A stretch of DNA of 64,000 bases from Diploptera punctata (Eukaryota > Arthropoda > Insecta > Blattodea > Blaberidae). The notes beneath the pieces are model-generated. The model was not told where the DNA came from. It did no database searches and was given only the letters and a program-made list of their open reading frames with translations. This document shows positions 31,446 through 41,644 of this stretch, one piece after another. The position numbers and the translations under genes were made by a program. The stretch covers positions 682,001 through 746,000 of the forward strand of contig JASPKZ010007303.1 in the NCBI GenBank assembly GCA_030220185.1, written 5' to 3'. Every line of letters starts with the position of its first letter. The stretch's first letter is position 1.

Positions 31446-32022
31446 GTTAGTTATATTGTCAGTTACTAGTCCACCAAGTAATCTGCCAAGGCGGAAAATG
31501 TGTTAACTAACATGCTGTCTTTCTCTTTCTCTTCCTTGCCATGTTGTCACTTCCTGTCCTCTGTATATGTTCTTTGTCTAGCAGGTAGACAGCTGACAAA
31601 TACTATGGATTTTAATGGTCCGTCCTTCTGCGTGGTCATTGGCAAAATTACCAATTTGACAACACTGTTACTATTGGAGTTACGTATAGGAATGGGCTGT
31701 CCCTTCTCATTACATGCTGCCACTTGTGATTTATTATGAGGCTGGTAACGGAGTAACGACAAATACTGTGATTTTAAATTATCCGACCGCTTGAGCGTTC
31801 CGTGCTTAAATGACTAGGTTGACAACCATGTTAAGATACTTCACACGTTTTTAGGGATTCTCCGCCCACACTTAAAGTTGAACAATTTTATATGTGATCG
31901 GATGTACAGTCTTCTCCTACATCCCTTCCATATATTCAGTAGTTCAGCTACACTAGCGCTAAAACTCTTCCCCTCCGCCCGTGCGGAGTTAACTTGGAGG
32001 TATAATATATTGTTGCAGAATG
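31446..32022. other. no gene; one short direct repeat
   Basis: A segment near 31595 (GACAAATACTATGGATTTTA) recurs in altered form near 31760. No coding potential recognised. Confidence 0.45.
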
Positions 32023-32165
32023 AGGTGGGGGAATAACATTAACCATGATTCGAGGGAAGTAAATTATTCAGTGGACGATTGGAAAACAAACTCTGGATAG
32101 GGATGTATGGAGACCATATGTCCGCGGACTATGAGCCTACCGGTTCAATAGTGCTATTGAGTTAA
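32023..32165 (+). mobile_element. LINE-A 3' fragment
   Basis: From GAATGAGGTGGGGGAATAAC to GGTTCAATAGTGCTATTGAG; the last ~140 bases of LINE-A. Confidence 0.8.
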
Positions 32166-32592
32166 TTATATGTTTTGGTAAGTAACAATTGCAATATTTG
32201 TACACTGGGTCTTCTATGACTATCACCAATAAGACCAATGAATCCAGATTCTATCGATGAAGGTTGTCATAGGTAATTAATACGATTTTTTAGTATTTTA
32301 TATACTCCATACGTCCCGCGTGGGGGAAACGTGCGCTCCCTAGCGGACGTTTATTAACCAAACTAATTTATCACGCTTAGTTTATTTTTTATGTGTGAGA
32401 ATTTATTTTATGTCTTGAAACTGGCTCCTAAATGTATACAGAGTGAACGGTAATTACACCGACAAACTTCAGGGACTGATTCCTGACTGGAAATGAAAGG
32501 AAAAAGGTCCTATAAACATGTGTCCGGAAATGAACGATGTGCGTTCAACGACAACAAATCGTCCCGGCACACAGTACATAATGTCATCCACG

Positions 32593-32752
32593 TCACAACA
32601 GATGTTCAATGTGGTCTCCATGGGATGTAGTGCACGCTCACACGTCGTATAATGGATTGCCGCACTCTTTCGCATGTCCCGGCCTCTCTCCGAATAGCGT
32701 CATAGGCGACGTGAACACGCTGTAAGGATATATAGGACATTCACATCAAGAA
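32593..32752 (-). pseudogene. mariner-like transposase, extreme C-terminus
   Basis: Reads LQRVHVAYDAIRREAG, VRQSIIRRV, then after a one-base shift HGDHIEHLL and a stop. Ending in a G-H-x-EHLL-like motif is characteristic of many insect mariner/Tc1 transposases. Confidence 0.75.
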
Positions 32753-32755
32753 CTG

Positions 32756-33747
32756 TGTGCGGGTTAGGAACCACGCTATTACTACCATTTGTGCGGGTTA
32801 GGGTTAGGGAGATAACCAAACCACGCTACTGCACAACCATTTGTGGCGTTTTTGAAACCACGCTACTACTACCATTTGTGGCGTTTATTAACCACGCTAC
32901 TACTACCATCAATCCGGGATCGGGTTTTGTTATTGCTGTCTCTATTAACGTGGATCTGATTCCCTGCAAGGTTATCAATCACGAAGTTGCTTGCCTCGGG
33001 CCCATAGAAGGCAGCAATTGATTCATCTTTCTCTCTCAGATATATTGACATAAATGAATAATGATTCTCAAATACACAGAGTGAGTGAAAAAGATAATAA
33101 TTGTCATTCCAGAAAGCTAAACAACATAATAGCAAGGGAGCTGGAAATAATTTCCTACGTGAGTGAATTTCCGTATAGGATTGAAAACAACTACGTGCAC
33201 ATCAATAAAGTAGCAGATAAATAAAAGATGACCTTTAATAGAAACAAGTTTTGTCGAATATTAAAAACAAATTAACAAAGAGACTTCGATCATTCAGAGA
33301 AAAACAAATATAAACAAATAAATAACGATATTCTTACAATAGAAAAATCCACACCATACCTCACGCTACACTCATACTTGCGTCCGAATCAGGGACCACT
33401 TCTTCCCTGGTCTGCCGGACCAACTAAACCACGCCGCTTCTCGGCTTCAGACCAGCTTGTCCATTAGAGCTTCAATCGCATCGCGAACTGGATGCTGATT
33501 CAAACTTTGAATCTGCTCAAAGAACTAAACGATGAACGCTTGAATGATTGAATGATAACGTTCTGCTAGTGCACCACGTATATGAAGGTTTCGAGGTAGA
33601 GGGGAGATGCGCCGTAGACATTGCGCCGCGGGAAGGGTAAAGAGTAGAGAGAGGGGGTAAATACAAGGAGAAAGGGATATTGGCATAGTTCATAAATATT
33701 CCAGTCTAGGGAGGAGAACGACGTTACAATAATGAGCCGAAAAACAC
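32756..33747. other. unassigned insert inside the mariner-like element, with a degenerate tandem repeat
   Basis: About 1 kb between the two transposase pieces, with no match elsewhere in the window. Near 32756-32912 a unit of about 45 bases built on CCACGCTACTACTACCATTT and TGTGGCGTTT is repeated about four times with decay. The 88-codon frames on both strands follow the repeat and are not convincing. Confidence 0.5.
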
Positions 33748-33880
33748 ACTTTCGGTTCAACTGGTTCAGCATACACAACGCTTTTCAGATGCCCCTAGAG
33801 GTAAAAATCTAGTGGATTTAAGTCCGGTGATCTAGCAGGCCATCAACAGGGCCAAGAGAATAATACCATTCGTCAGTGCC
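33748..33880 (-). pseudogene. mariner-like transposase, third catalytic motif region
   Basis: Minus frame WPARSPDLNPLDFYLWGHLK then SVVYAEPVEP. The PDLNPLDFYLWG block carries the third metal-binding aspartate region of mariner transposases; it is preceded, after a one-base shift, by GPV. After VEP the sequence departs from transposase. Confidence 0.85.
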
Positions 33881-34084
33881 ATCTACCGTGGTAATGATGC
33901 ATTTATGGACACACGTATTCACAGGACATTTTTTCCTCCTTGTCCAGTCAAGAATCAGTCCTTGCAATGTGTCGGTGTAATTAAAATTCACTCTGTAGGG
34001 CCTATAGGTATTTTGTTTTTCCTCTCCCTTTAACTAAAACTTTGTAATGCATATATTTTGTACGTATGATTTCTGTAACCCTCC

Positions 34085-34265
34085 ATGGTATCTTTACCTT
34101 GTCGTGGTAGAGCGGCCTGCGTGCTTAAATGATTCCGAGAGCTATGCCGGTGGTAGCATTGCTGCCGATAGGATTACACATACCAGACTGGTCGAAGGTG
34201 ATAAGTCAGACGAAAAAAAGTACCTTGCTCGAAAGAGTGACGATCTTTCACCGTAAAAATTCAAC
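34085..34265 (+). mobile_element. LINE 5' leader-like segment
   Basis: Text matching the reverse complement of 57600-57720: GTGGTAGAGCGGC, then CCAGACTGGTCGAAGGTGAT, AAGTCAGACGAAAAAAAG and CGAAAGAGTGACGATCTTTC. Both copies end near the same point. Probably the 5' region of one of the LINE families, joined here directly to a LINE-A 3' end. Confidence 0.5.
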
Positions 34266-34379
34266 CGTCAAGAAACGTGGACATGGGTTCCACTGGGGAA
34301 ACATTTTCCGGAGCTAAAATAGTCCACTTCTCGGTTCTCCGGACAGGGACTACTCAGGGAATCCATGCCAAAGGCTCAA

Positions 34380-34590
34380 ACAACGTGCATGGAAGCTTCT
34401 TGTAGGAAAACCAGAGAGAAAACGCCCAGTTGGTAGACCAAGCATGAGGGGAAGAATAACATTAACCATGATTTGATGGAAGTATATTATACAGAGGATG
34501 ATTGGAAAACATTAGTTCAGGATGTGGTGTATAGACAGATTATGCCCACACGGCCATGAACCTATGGGTTTGATAGTGCCAGTGAGTTAT
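34380..34590 (+). mobile_element. LINE-A 3' fragment
   Basis: From ACGTGCATGGAAGCTTCTTG to GATAGTGCCAGTGAGTTATT. The join to the leader at 34265 implies a large internal deletion of one copy or two neighbouring fragments. Confidence 0.85.
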
Positions 34591-34619
34591 TTATTATTTT
34601 TGTAACTGAATTGAATCCG

Positions 34620-34760
34620 AGCATGAGAATTTGCTCATCATCAGCAGCAGAATCAAGGATTAGACCTAAGATCTGTTCCGATCTCATGCTAGAATTGGTC
34701 AGTCCATCTTTTACTAGGTCTTCCAACATTTCTCCGTCCTAGTGGTCCTTGCTCATTCGG
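34620..34760 (-). mobile_element. LINE 3'-end fragment
   Basis: CATCATCAGCAGCAGAATCAAGGATTAGACC then GATCTGTTCCGATCTCATG; same (GAT)n-tailed type as LINE-E and 53480. Confidence 0.65.
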
Positions 34761-34892
34761 GTGTCAATACTGTGTACAACATTTATTTGTTAATAAAATG
34801 CATTCTTATTCTTAGATGTTATCGAATGACATATGGTTTGCACATCTCTTTAAAGATACATCTAGTACTTAATACTGTTCATTAGACCTACT

Positions 34893-35388
34893 GTAATTCT
34901 TCTTCTTCTTCTTCTTCGGCTTCCCCCCACTTATAGGTTTGCCGTCTTCAGTTTCCATTTATCTCTACCATTCCAATCTCCCTCTTCCAAATTCCTATCA
35001 TCCATTATAGTTCTGACGTAGGTTTTCCATTTCTATCTTGGTCTGCCACGTTTAATTCTTCCAGGGGGTGACCACTGGTATATATTTTTCGGTCATCTTT
35101 CATTTTCCATTCTTTGTACATGGCGATACCATTTAAGCGTTTGATTTTCAATCCTCTTAACAACAGATGTGGTGACATTCATTTCTCTTCAAAGGAATTC
35201 ATTTCTTATTTTATCCTGTCTTGTTTTTTGGAGGCTTCTTCTAAAATAATCAAATTCGACTGTTCTAATTTAATTATTTTGTAATTCCGTCAAAGACCAA
35301 GTTTCACTTCCATATGACAAAATATTCTGTATTATGCTCTTATAAATTTTCATTTTAGTTTCCTTTGTAATATTTTTGTTCCAAATTA
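34893..35388 (-). mobile_element. LINE-G 3' region, minus copy
   Basis: Inverse of 39165-39600: the TTCTTCTTC tail, then the text for NERGRPRRKWKTYIRT, the HGHVxRM-like block and the YGSET block. Adjoins R2 at its truncated 5' end. Confidence 0.82.
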
Positions 35389-35389
35389 T

Positions 35390-36015
35390 TCATAAGTAAT
35401 ACCACGAGTGATTTCCAAATTATCGATAAATTCACGACTCACTAAGTGAGGAGTGAATTTATCTAGAGAATTTGGAAATCAAGAGTGGCATTTGTTAGGA
35501 CTATTTAACGAATAAAATTAAGTTGTTTACTCACAAATCATTGTTTAACGATAGTTATTTTAAAATATTTATATATTTAATGTAAACGGCGATGTTTGAA
35601 ATCAAATCAGAAATGTGAGGTTATGTTCATTCACTGCTGCTTGATCATATTATTTATTGTCAAATAAGATCGCAATATTGTAAGAGTGCACCCAAGTGGA
35701 GAAATAATGAAACACATCAAACTATATATCATAATCAACATTACGGGTTATTCATTTATATTTTGAATAAACAACTCAGTAAAATCAAGGAATCTTTTCA
35801 TTATTTGCTATATTCAATATATTTGTTCGAGAAAAATAATGCTTTGACCTGTTCAGAAAATTGAAAAGGAGGAGCTTTCTTTATCACAAAAGCAGGAGCT
35901 GATAAAGAGAAATCGATAAAGAACGAGGTGAATCACGACTGTCATTGGTTCTGAAACAACATTCATTGAAATGTGATTGGTCATTGACTAGCATTTGTGG
36001 CAAGAGTTAAATAGT
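35390..36015 (+). repeat. R2 element
   Basis: CATAAGTAATACCACGAGTG to GAGTTAAATAGTC. The adjoining LINE-G may be interrupted or truncated here. Confidence 0.88.
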
Positions 36016-36385
36016 CCATGTAATGTCTTAGGAGCATTTTTTGCCATTGCAATTTTAGTCTGTACATCTCTCTCACAGGCACCTGAACTTGTAACTGTAA
36101 TTAATAAAGTGTTAAATATTTGTACTGCGATTGCGGATATAACCAGTTTAGATGATCAGAATGTGGATCAGAAGAGAAAAAAGTAATATGGAGGAGCTCT
36201 GCTCTTCCTCATGTCTCACCAAACATATTAAACTCATCATACTGTTTGTTTATTAAACACATCCGACTTCCTGGAGAGAACGCAACCAGCTGTCTTTTTA
36301 AATATTTCCTATGCTCTTTATCATTATTTATTGCATCGCTTGCATACCGAACATTCTTTTCATTTTACACGAACCGATGGACTTT
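36016..36385. other. no recognisable feature
   Basis: No repeat or coding support before SINE-3. Confidence 0.45.
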
Positions 36386-36696
36386 CCGTCCATAGTAATT
36401 CTGCCCGAGGGTAATTCTTTCACTGCATTCATAGCATTTCCATGCTATGCTTTGCAGCTTTCTAGGGAATTATAGGTGTGGTAGCTTCTTGTTGCTTTCC
36501 ACACCGGTGAAGCATGATGATGATGACCGGATGATTTTCGGGGAACGTTGGACCCTAAGCTTCCTGACATTTGTCTTACAGGTGAGGAAAAATCTCGAAA
36601 AAAACCTCAACCAAGAATCTGTCCCGACCAGGAATCGAACCCGGGCCCGCTGCGTGACAAGGCAGCACGCTACCTCGAGACCACAGCGATGGACCA
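36386..36696 (-). mobile_element. SINE-3 with 9-bp target duplication
   Basis: ATGGACTTT at 36377-36385 and 36697-36705. Head at right with GGTTCGATTCCTGG B box; the (GAT)n section is short. Confidence 0.9.
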
Positions 36697-36785
36697 ATGG
36701 ACTTTAAAGAAGTAATATTCGAGAATAAAGCCCAATAGCTGGCCATGTTAAGTACATTACAATATTGTTGATGTTGTAGGACACG

Positions 36786-37083
36786 TAAAAGGTAAAGTAA
36801 GCCCGCTACAGGCTATAGGAGACCCTTGGGGAAGTAGAAGGTTAAGGCTCCCACTTCTTCTAGACAATCGGCACTTGATGTCGGTTGGGTTGTCAGCCCT
36901 GCATGACGGCCGCCTTTACCCGCAGAACGAGTGTCCGGTACTCATTTTACTTAGAGACTGAGTCGACCCCTGGGCCTTTGTGCCACCAGAAGGTTTGGGT
37001 CAGTTTAAAAATCCTGACCCTCCCGGGACTCGAACCCTCGATCTTCCAGTTTGTAGCGTATTGCCTTAACCAACTACGCTAAA
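36786..37083 (-). mobile_element. SINE-1
   Basis: Complete body; head at the right (GTAGTTGGTTAAGGCAATACG, B box GGTTCGAGTCCCG). Tail TTACTTTACC at the left. Confidence 0.9.
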
Positions 37084-37194
37084 ATGAATTACAATTGTTT
37101 AAAGTATTATTATTGAATGCCACAAGTTGTCATTTCGACATTTCTGGTATGCTCTCCTGGCATAGGCGTATTGTAACCCCATTCTTAGGTTGGG

Positions 37195-37250
37195 GCGCCT
37201 GGAAAGCAGGTGCAGAGCTACAAGACTTGTGTTGGTTCGAGTCTCCATAA
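37195..37250 (+). mobile_element. SINE-2 head fragment
   Basis: GCAGAGCTACAAGACTTGTG and the B box GGTTCGAGTCTCC; the body is cut where the next, inverted SINE-2 begins. Confidence 0.7.
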
Positions 37251-37588
37251 CTCCAAGCGCGACAGGTCTAGAATGCCCTTCGCTTATCATCTGGACGCTG
37301 ACCTCACATCCAATGTACTAATCACAGAAGCAAACGATCATCTAGCTAGTGAAAGGGTGATATGTGATCAGCATGTCGGGTCACCCAGAAGTTATAGCTG
37401 GTCTTCTCAACCTGGAATCGCTGCTTACTGTAGCTACTCAAATGCCTCACGATGATGGGTTGGCACCCGTCCCATATTGGCCAAAATTTCATGAGAAAAT
37501 GTCTTCCACCATGGGGACTCGAACCAGCGCAAGTCCCGTAGCTCTGCGCCAAGGCTTCTTGCCTTAACCACTCGTCAACGGCGCGGGA
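37251..37588 (-). mobile_element. SINE-2, near full length
   Basis: 3' end at the left (AAGCGCGACAGGTCTAG), head at the right (CGTTGACGAGTGGTTAAGGC on the minus strand). Confidence 0.88.
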
Positions 37589-37855
37589 CTTCGAGTCCCC
37601 ATGGGGAAGAATATATCCCATACAATTTCGGCCAAAATGGGACTGGTGCCCACCCAGCATCATGAGGAATTTGAGTTGCTACAATTAGTAGCGACTTCAG
37701 GTTGAGAGAACGAGCTATAAAGGGTGGGGGACTCGACATGCCGACCACATGTCACCCCTATACTGGCTAGATCATTTTCTACCTCTGACAAGTGGATATG
37801 AGACCAGCAGCCGGATGGTAGCTAAAGGCTTTCCAAATCTGTCGCGCCGTGGAGT
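37589..37855 (+). mobile_element. SINE-2, head-truncated, inverted to its neighbour
   Basis: Starts at TTCGAGTCCCCATGGGG (B box) immediately after the head of the inverted SINE-2 and runs to CTGTCGCGCC. Junction without spacer. Confidence 0.85.
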
Positions 37856-38092
37856 GAAAACCAAATTAACAACTAACAAAGTTCACTGGCAGAAGAAAAC
37901 AGCGAAAAGGTAAACTTTTTCTTTAAGGAAGGGTAGATAGAGCGTTATTTATAGTCACAACTGTCTGTGCTTTATCCCCATATGCTTCAAATGTACAAGC
38001 GCTGGTTATCTTTTAACACGTTGAGGGGATAAAACGTGGAAGAATGGAAACTAATTTTTTTCACTTTTCCCTCTAGATTTAAATTCTGGTCC

Positions 38093-38094
<2 letters not shown>

Positions 38095-38141
<47 letters not shown>
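38095..38141. repeat. (TAA)n microsatellite
   Basis: About 15 TAA units. Confidence 0.95.
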
Positions 38142-38270
38142 TTTTTTTATAATTAGGAATATTCCACAATACAGCGTTTCTCCTTCAACCCAAAGTGATT
38201 TGTCGTGAAAACTAACAGCTACTGCCTTGTAGTTCAATGTTGATTCACTAAAGGCTAGAGGAAGACAACC

Positions 38271-38620
38271 GATTCCGATTGAGGGTCTTTCCACTTTTCA
38301 GCGGTTGCCCTTTTACCAGCCGGCTGCTGGCCCTTCACATCCACATGTGTCAATCACAGAGGTAGATGATCAACAGCCAGTGTAGGGGTGACATGTGGTT
38401 AAGCATGTCGAGTCCCCCAGCCGTTATAGCTGGTTCCTCAACCTGGAGCCGCTACTTATTGTAGCTACCCAATTGCCTCACGATGCTGGGTGGGCACCGG
38501 TCCCATACTGGCCGAAATACCATGAGAAAATTTCTTCCCCCATGGAGACTCGAACCAGCGCAAGTCCCGTAGCTCTGCGCCAAGGCTTCCTACCTTAACC
38601 GCTCGGCTACGACGCGGGAC
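38271..38620 (-). mobile_element. SINE-2, full length, 11-bp target duplication
   Basis: GGAAGACAACC at 38260-38270 and 38621-38631. Head at the right: CGTAGCCGAGCGGTTAAGG; B box GGTTCGAGTCTCC. Very close in sequence to the copy at 8730. Confidence 0.95.
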
Positions 38621-38743
38621 GGAAGACAACCTTGATTACAAATAACGTGGTCGTCCAGATTGGGGGTTGCAGCAATGGGCCACCCCCTCATTCTGCTGAA
38701 AAATGTATAATGCTAAAAAAAACTGAAGAGGAGAATGCCGGAC

Positions 38744-38903
<160 letters not shown>

Positions 38904-38907
38904 GATG

Positions 38908-39010
38908 CAGAGTGTTACAAAATAACACGACAAATTTCAGAGATAAATTCCACTTGTAGAGAATAAAAATGTTATGTCAACATAGTTCCGGAAATGAATG
39001 TTGCTGTCAG
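38908..39010 (+). repeat. solo mariner-type terminal repeat
   Basis: CAGAGTGTTACAAAATAACA then CGACAAATTTCAGAGATAAA and TTCCGGAAATGAA follow the spacing of the left terminal repeat at 32439. No partner end was found. Confidence 0.5.
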
Positions 39011-39164
39011 CGCCCCGTAGATGGTGTAATTATACAGGTAACAGTAGGTGTGCATGGGGTTGCCATTACAGTATCATATTCAATTGCTGTGGAAGATGAA
39101 GCAATACTTTAAGTACAAATAATGCAGTAACAAAATACGTACATCCTCTTTTTTTTTTTTTTTT

Positions 39165-39600
39165 TTACTGTATTAGATTCTCAATATTTTGTCATATGGA
39201 AGTGAAACTTGATCTTTGACGGAATTACGAAAGAATAAAATTAGAACAGTTGAATTTGATTATTTTAGAAGAAGCCTCCAAAAAAACAAGAAGAAATGAA
39301 TTCCTTTGGAGAGAAATGAATGTCACCACATCTGTTGTTAAGAGGATTGAAAATCAAACGCTTAAATGGTATGACCATGTACAAAGAATGGAAAATGAAA
39401 GATGGCCAAAAAATATATACCAATGGTCACCCCCCTGGAAGAAATGAACGTGGCAGACCAAGAAGGAAATGGAAAACCTACATCAGAACAATAATGGATG
39501 ATAGGAATTTGGAAGAGGAAGATTGGAATGATAGAGATAAGTGGAAACTGAAGACTGCAAACCTATAAGTGGGGGAAAGCCGCAGAAGAAGAGAAGAAGA
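39165..39600 (+). mobile_element. LINE-G 3' region
   Basis: ILSYGSET-like start, then a frame from 39320 with RNERGRPRRKWKTYIRTIMD and EEEDWNDRDKWKLKTANL before the stop, and an AGAAGAAG tail. A frameshift lies near 39430. Confidence 0.85.
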
Positions 39601-39631
39601 TTCTCAATTCGATGACGAGCAGAAGCCTCCA

Positions 39632-39635
39632 TATT

Positions 39636-39667
<32 letters not shown>

Positions 39668-39760
39668 ACAATAATAATAATAATAATAATAATATTTTAC
39701 TTAAAACGGCAGAGTTAAGGCCATAGGGTCTTATCTTTCATTCAACCATTATGGCAGACG
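39632..39760 (-). mobile_element. (TAA)n followed by LINE-I 3' tail
   Basis: TAA/AAT units to 39693 then ACGGCAGAGTTAAGGCCATAGGG and TTCATTCAACCA, the inverse LINE-I 3' end; the microsatellite sits at the tail. Confidence 0.7.
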
Positions 39761-39843
39761 GTGAACATTTCGAAAATCTTATCTACGTTATTGAACGTGT
39801 TGTATACAACTAAACTTGAGCTAAACATTTCTAAATAAACTAG

Positions 39844-39844
<1 letters not shown>

Positions 39845-39887
<43 letters not shown>
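39845..39887. repeat. (AT)n microsatellite
   Basis: About 21 AT units. Confidence 0.95.
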
Positions 39888-39889
<2 letters not shown>

Positions 39890-40108
39890 GCCTTATGTTT
39901 CTGTTTTGTATAGATATTTCGTTAACGGACCTGTCATTGTATTGTATTGTAAAATTAATACTGTTTGTTGTATAAGAATCCACCCCTGAGCACAAGGCTT
40001 TGGTCTCGTTTAGGGGTGGCTAGATTAAATGTAATATTTTTCATTAATTGTATTTTAATAATTTTCTAGCAATAAATGATTTTGATTTGATGTTAGTTTT
40101 ATATATAT

Positions 40109-40431
40109 GTCCGGCGCCGTAGCCGAGTGGTCAAGGCAAATAACCTTGACGCGCGAGAACTACGGGACTTGCGCTTGTTCGAGTCCCCATGGGGGAAGTA
40201 ATTTTCTCATGGAATTTCGGCCAGTACGGGACCGGTGTCCATTTGGGTAGCTACAATAAGTAGCGACTCCAGGTTAAGAAGACCAGCTGTAATGACTGGG
40301 ACCCGACATGCTGACCACATGTCACCCCTACATTGGCTAGATGATTGTCTACCTCTTTGATTGACACATGTGGATTGAGGCCAGCAGCCGGCCGGTAGGC
40401 CAAGGTCCTTCTAGGCCTGTCGCGCTTGGAG
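40109..40431 (+). mobile_element. SINE-2 with 11-bp target duplication
   Basis: TTTATATATAT at 40098-40108 and 40432-40442 (a low-complexity site, so less decisive). Head GCCGTAGCCGAGTGGTCAAGG at left; the 3' end is CTGTCGCGCTTGGAG. Confidence 0.9.
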
Positions 40432-40489
40432 TTTATATATATAATGTGTATACAGACATTCAATAATTACACATATATATGTGCCTATA

Positions 40490-40900
40490 GTTTTATTTTT
40501 CTTCTCCACTCGTCCCTATCCATCCACTCCATGCCCTCCAGTCCTCTGGTTCTCATTTCAGTTCTTATTTCTTGCATCCATGAGTTTCGAGGTCTCCATT
40601 CTTTCTTCTTCAAGGTGGACATCATTCAAATTTTTCTGGGTAACCTTTCTTCTTGCATGCCCATTCCAATTTAGTTGCTTATATCTTATAATTATAATGT
40701 ACTGTTGAATATTTAATATCAATATTTTCTCGTATGACTTTTTTTCCTACCAATTTTAAACATCTTGCTGGCTCTCCTCAAGAAATTAATTTCAATCGAC
40801 ATAATGTTTTGTTCTAATTTTTGTGGAATTTCCATTGTTGTATATAATTTCCGACACCATGTTCATATAACATTTTTCAATTCTCTATATAGGACTAACC
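40490..40900 (-). mobile_element. LINE-J 3' region
   Basis: The minus strand encodes KLNWNGHARRKVTQKNLND-like text and the same NWK/HGVDG-equivalent end as 30845. Upstream the YGxEx block is lost. Confidence 0.65.
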
Positions 40901-40940
40901 CTGAAACACTGCTATGAGTTTTTAAACGTCCTGTAGATAA

Positions 40941-41342
40941 ATAAACACACTTGGTTGAAGAACAAGTATCCATGCTTATTGCCAGGTTTATATATAATTT
41001 TCTTTATGGTTTAAGCATAATTATTCAAAATATTTAATAGTTACAGTATGTAATTTAAATTTAAATTTCATAAAAAAGAGGTATAACGATTGATTTACTA
41101 AGCAAGACATTTACTATGAAAATAGATATTGCGAAGTCCATAACAATTGGCTTTTTGTCCATATAAATACTCGTTTTAAATGTATTTATGCGTCAAAACA
41201 AAAGTTATTATCTTCTACTTATGAGAACTTCATTATTTGTTGTCTTTGGTTTATGAAAATTGTAAATTTCTATTATAATAAAAAGGCCCAATGCATTTAA
41301 TTGGATAGAAGTTCTCAGTAAAATATTATGTTATTTTCTATC
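40941..41342. other. no recognisable feature
   Basis: Very AT-rich with no frames. A ~50-base LINE-A minus fragment follows at 41343-41395 (TTATTGATGTTACTTCC..TTAGTGTTACTCAATAG). Confidence 0.45.
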
Positions 41343-41439
41343 TAATTTATTGATGTTACTTCCGATCCCAGTTTCTTAGTGTTACTCAATAGAGTGCCAA
41401 TGAATTAATGCCAAAAATGGAGGCGTCTTACGATTAAAG

Positions 41440-41590
41440 ATATATGATCATTACTAGGGCTATACCTTCTACTCCGGCGACCCGGGTTCGATTCCCGGCG
41501 GGGTAAGGGATTTTTAAAATCTCAACCTTGGGACTGGGTGTGTGTAGTGTCCAAGTTGTACCCATTGGGTTTATTTCCTAAAAAAATACT
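41440..41590 (+). mobile_element. SINE-5, tRNA-derived fragment
   Basis: B box GGGTTCGATTCCCGGCG near 41484, followed by GGGTAAGGGATTTTTAAAAT and a GTGTGTAGTGTCC body. The A box (near ATTACTAGGGCTATACC) is degenerate. Confidence 0.55.
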
Positions 41591-41644
41591 AGGGCTAGGT
41601 TTTTTATGTAATAAAAGATAAGATTGCAGTGCAGATAGTATATA

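Larger units (their letters stand above)
32439..33995 (-). mobile_element. mariner/Tc1-like element, rearranged
   Basis: Terminal inverted repeats start CAGAGTGAA and share TAATTACACCGACA and GGACTGATTC; homology extends ~115 bases at each end. TA dinucleotides flank both ends (32437-32438 and 33996-33997). Two pieces of transposase C-terminus are on the minus strand (33748-33880; 32593-32752), separated by about 1 kb of unrelated sequence. The N-terminus and first catalytic aspartates are missing. Confidence 0.82.

Noticed and set aside
32794..32812. GGGTTAGGGTTAGGG, a telomere-like run
   Set aside because: Only two to three units, within a degenerate tandem repeat; the usual insect telomere unit is TTAGG.
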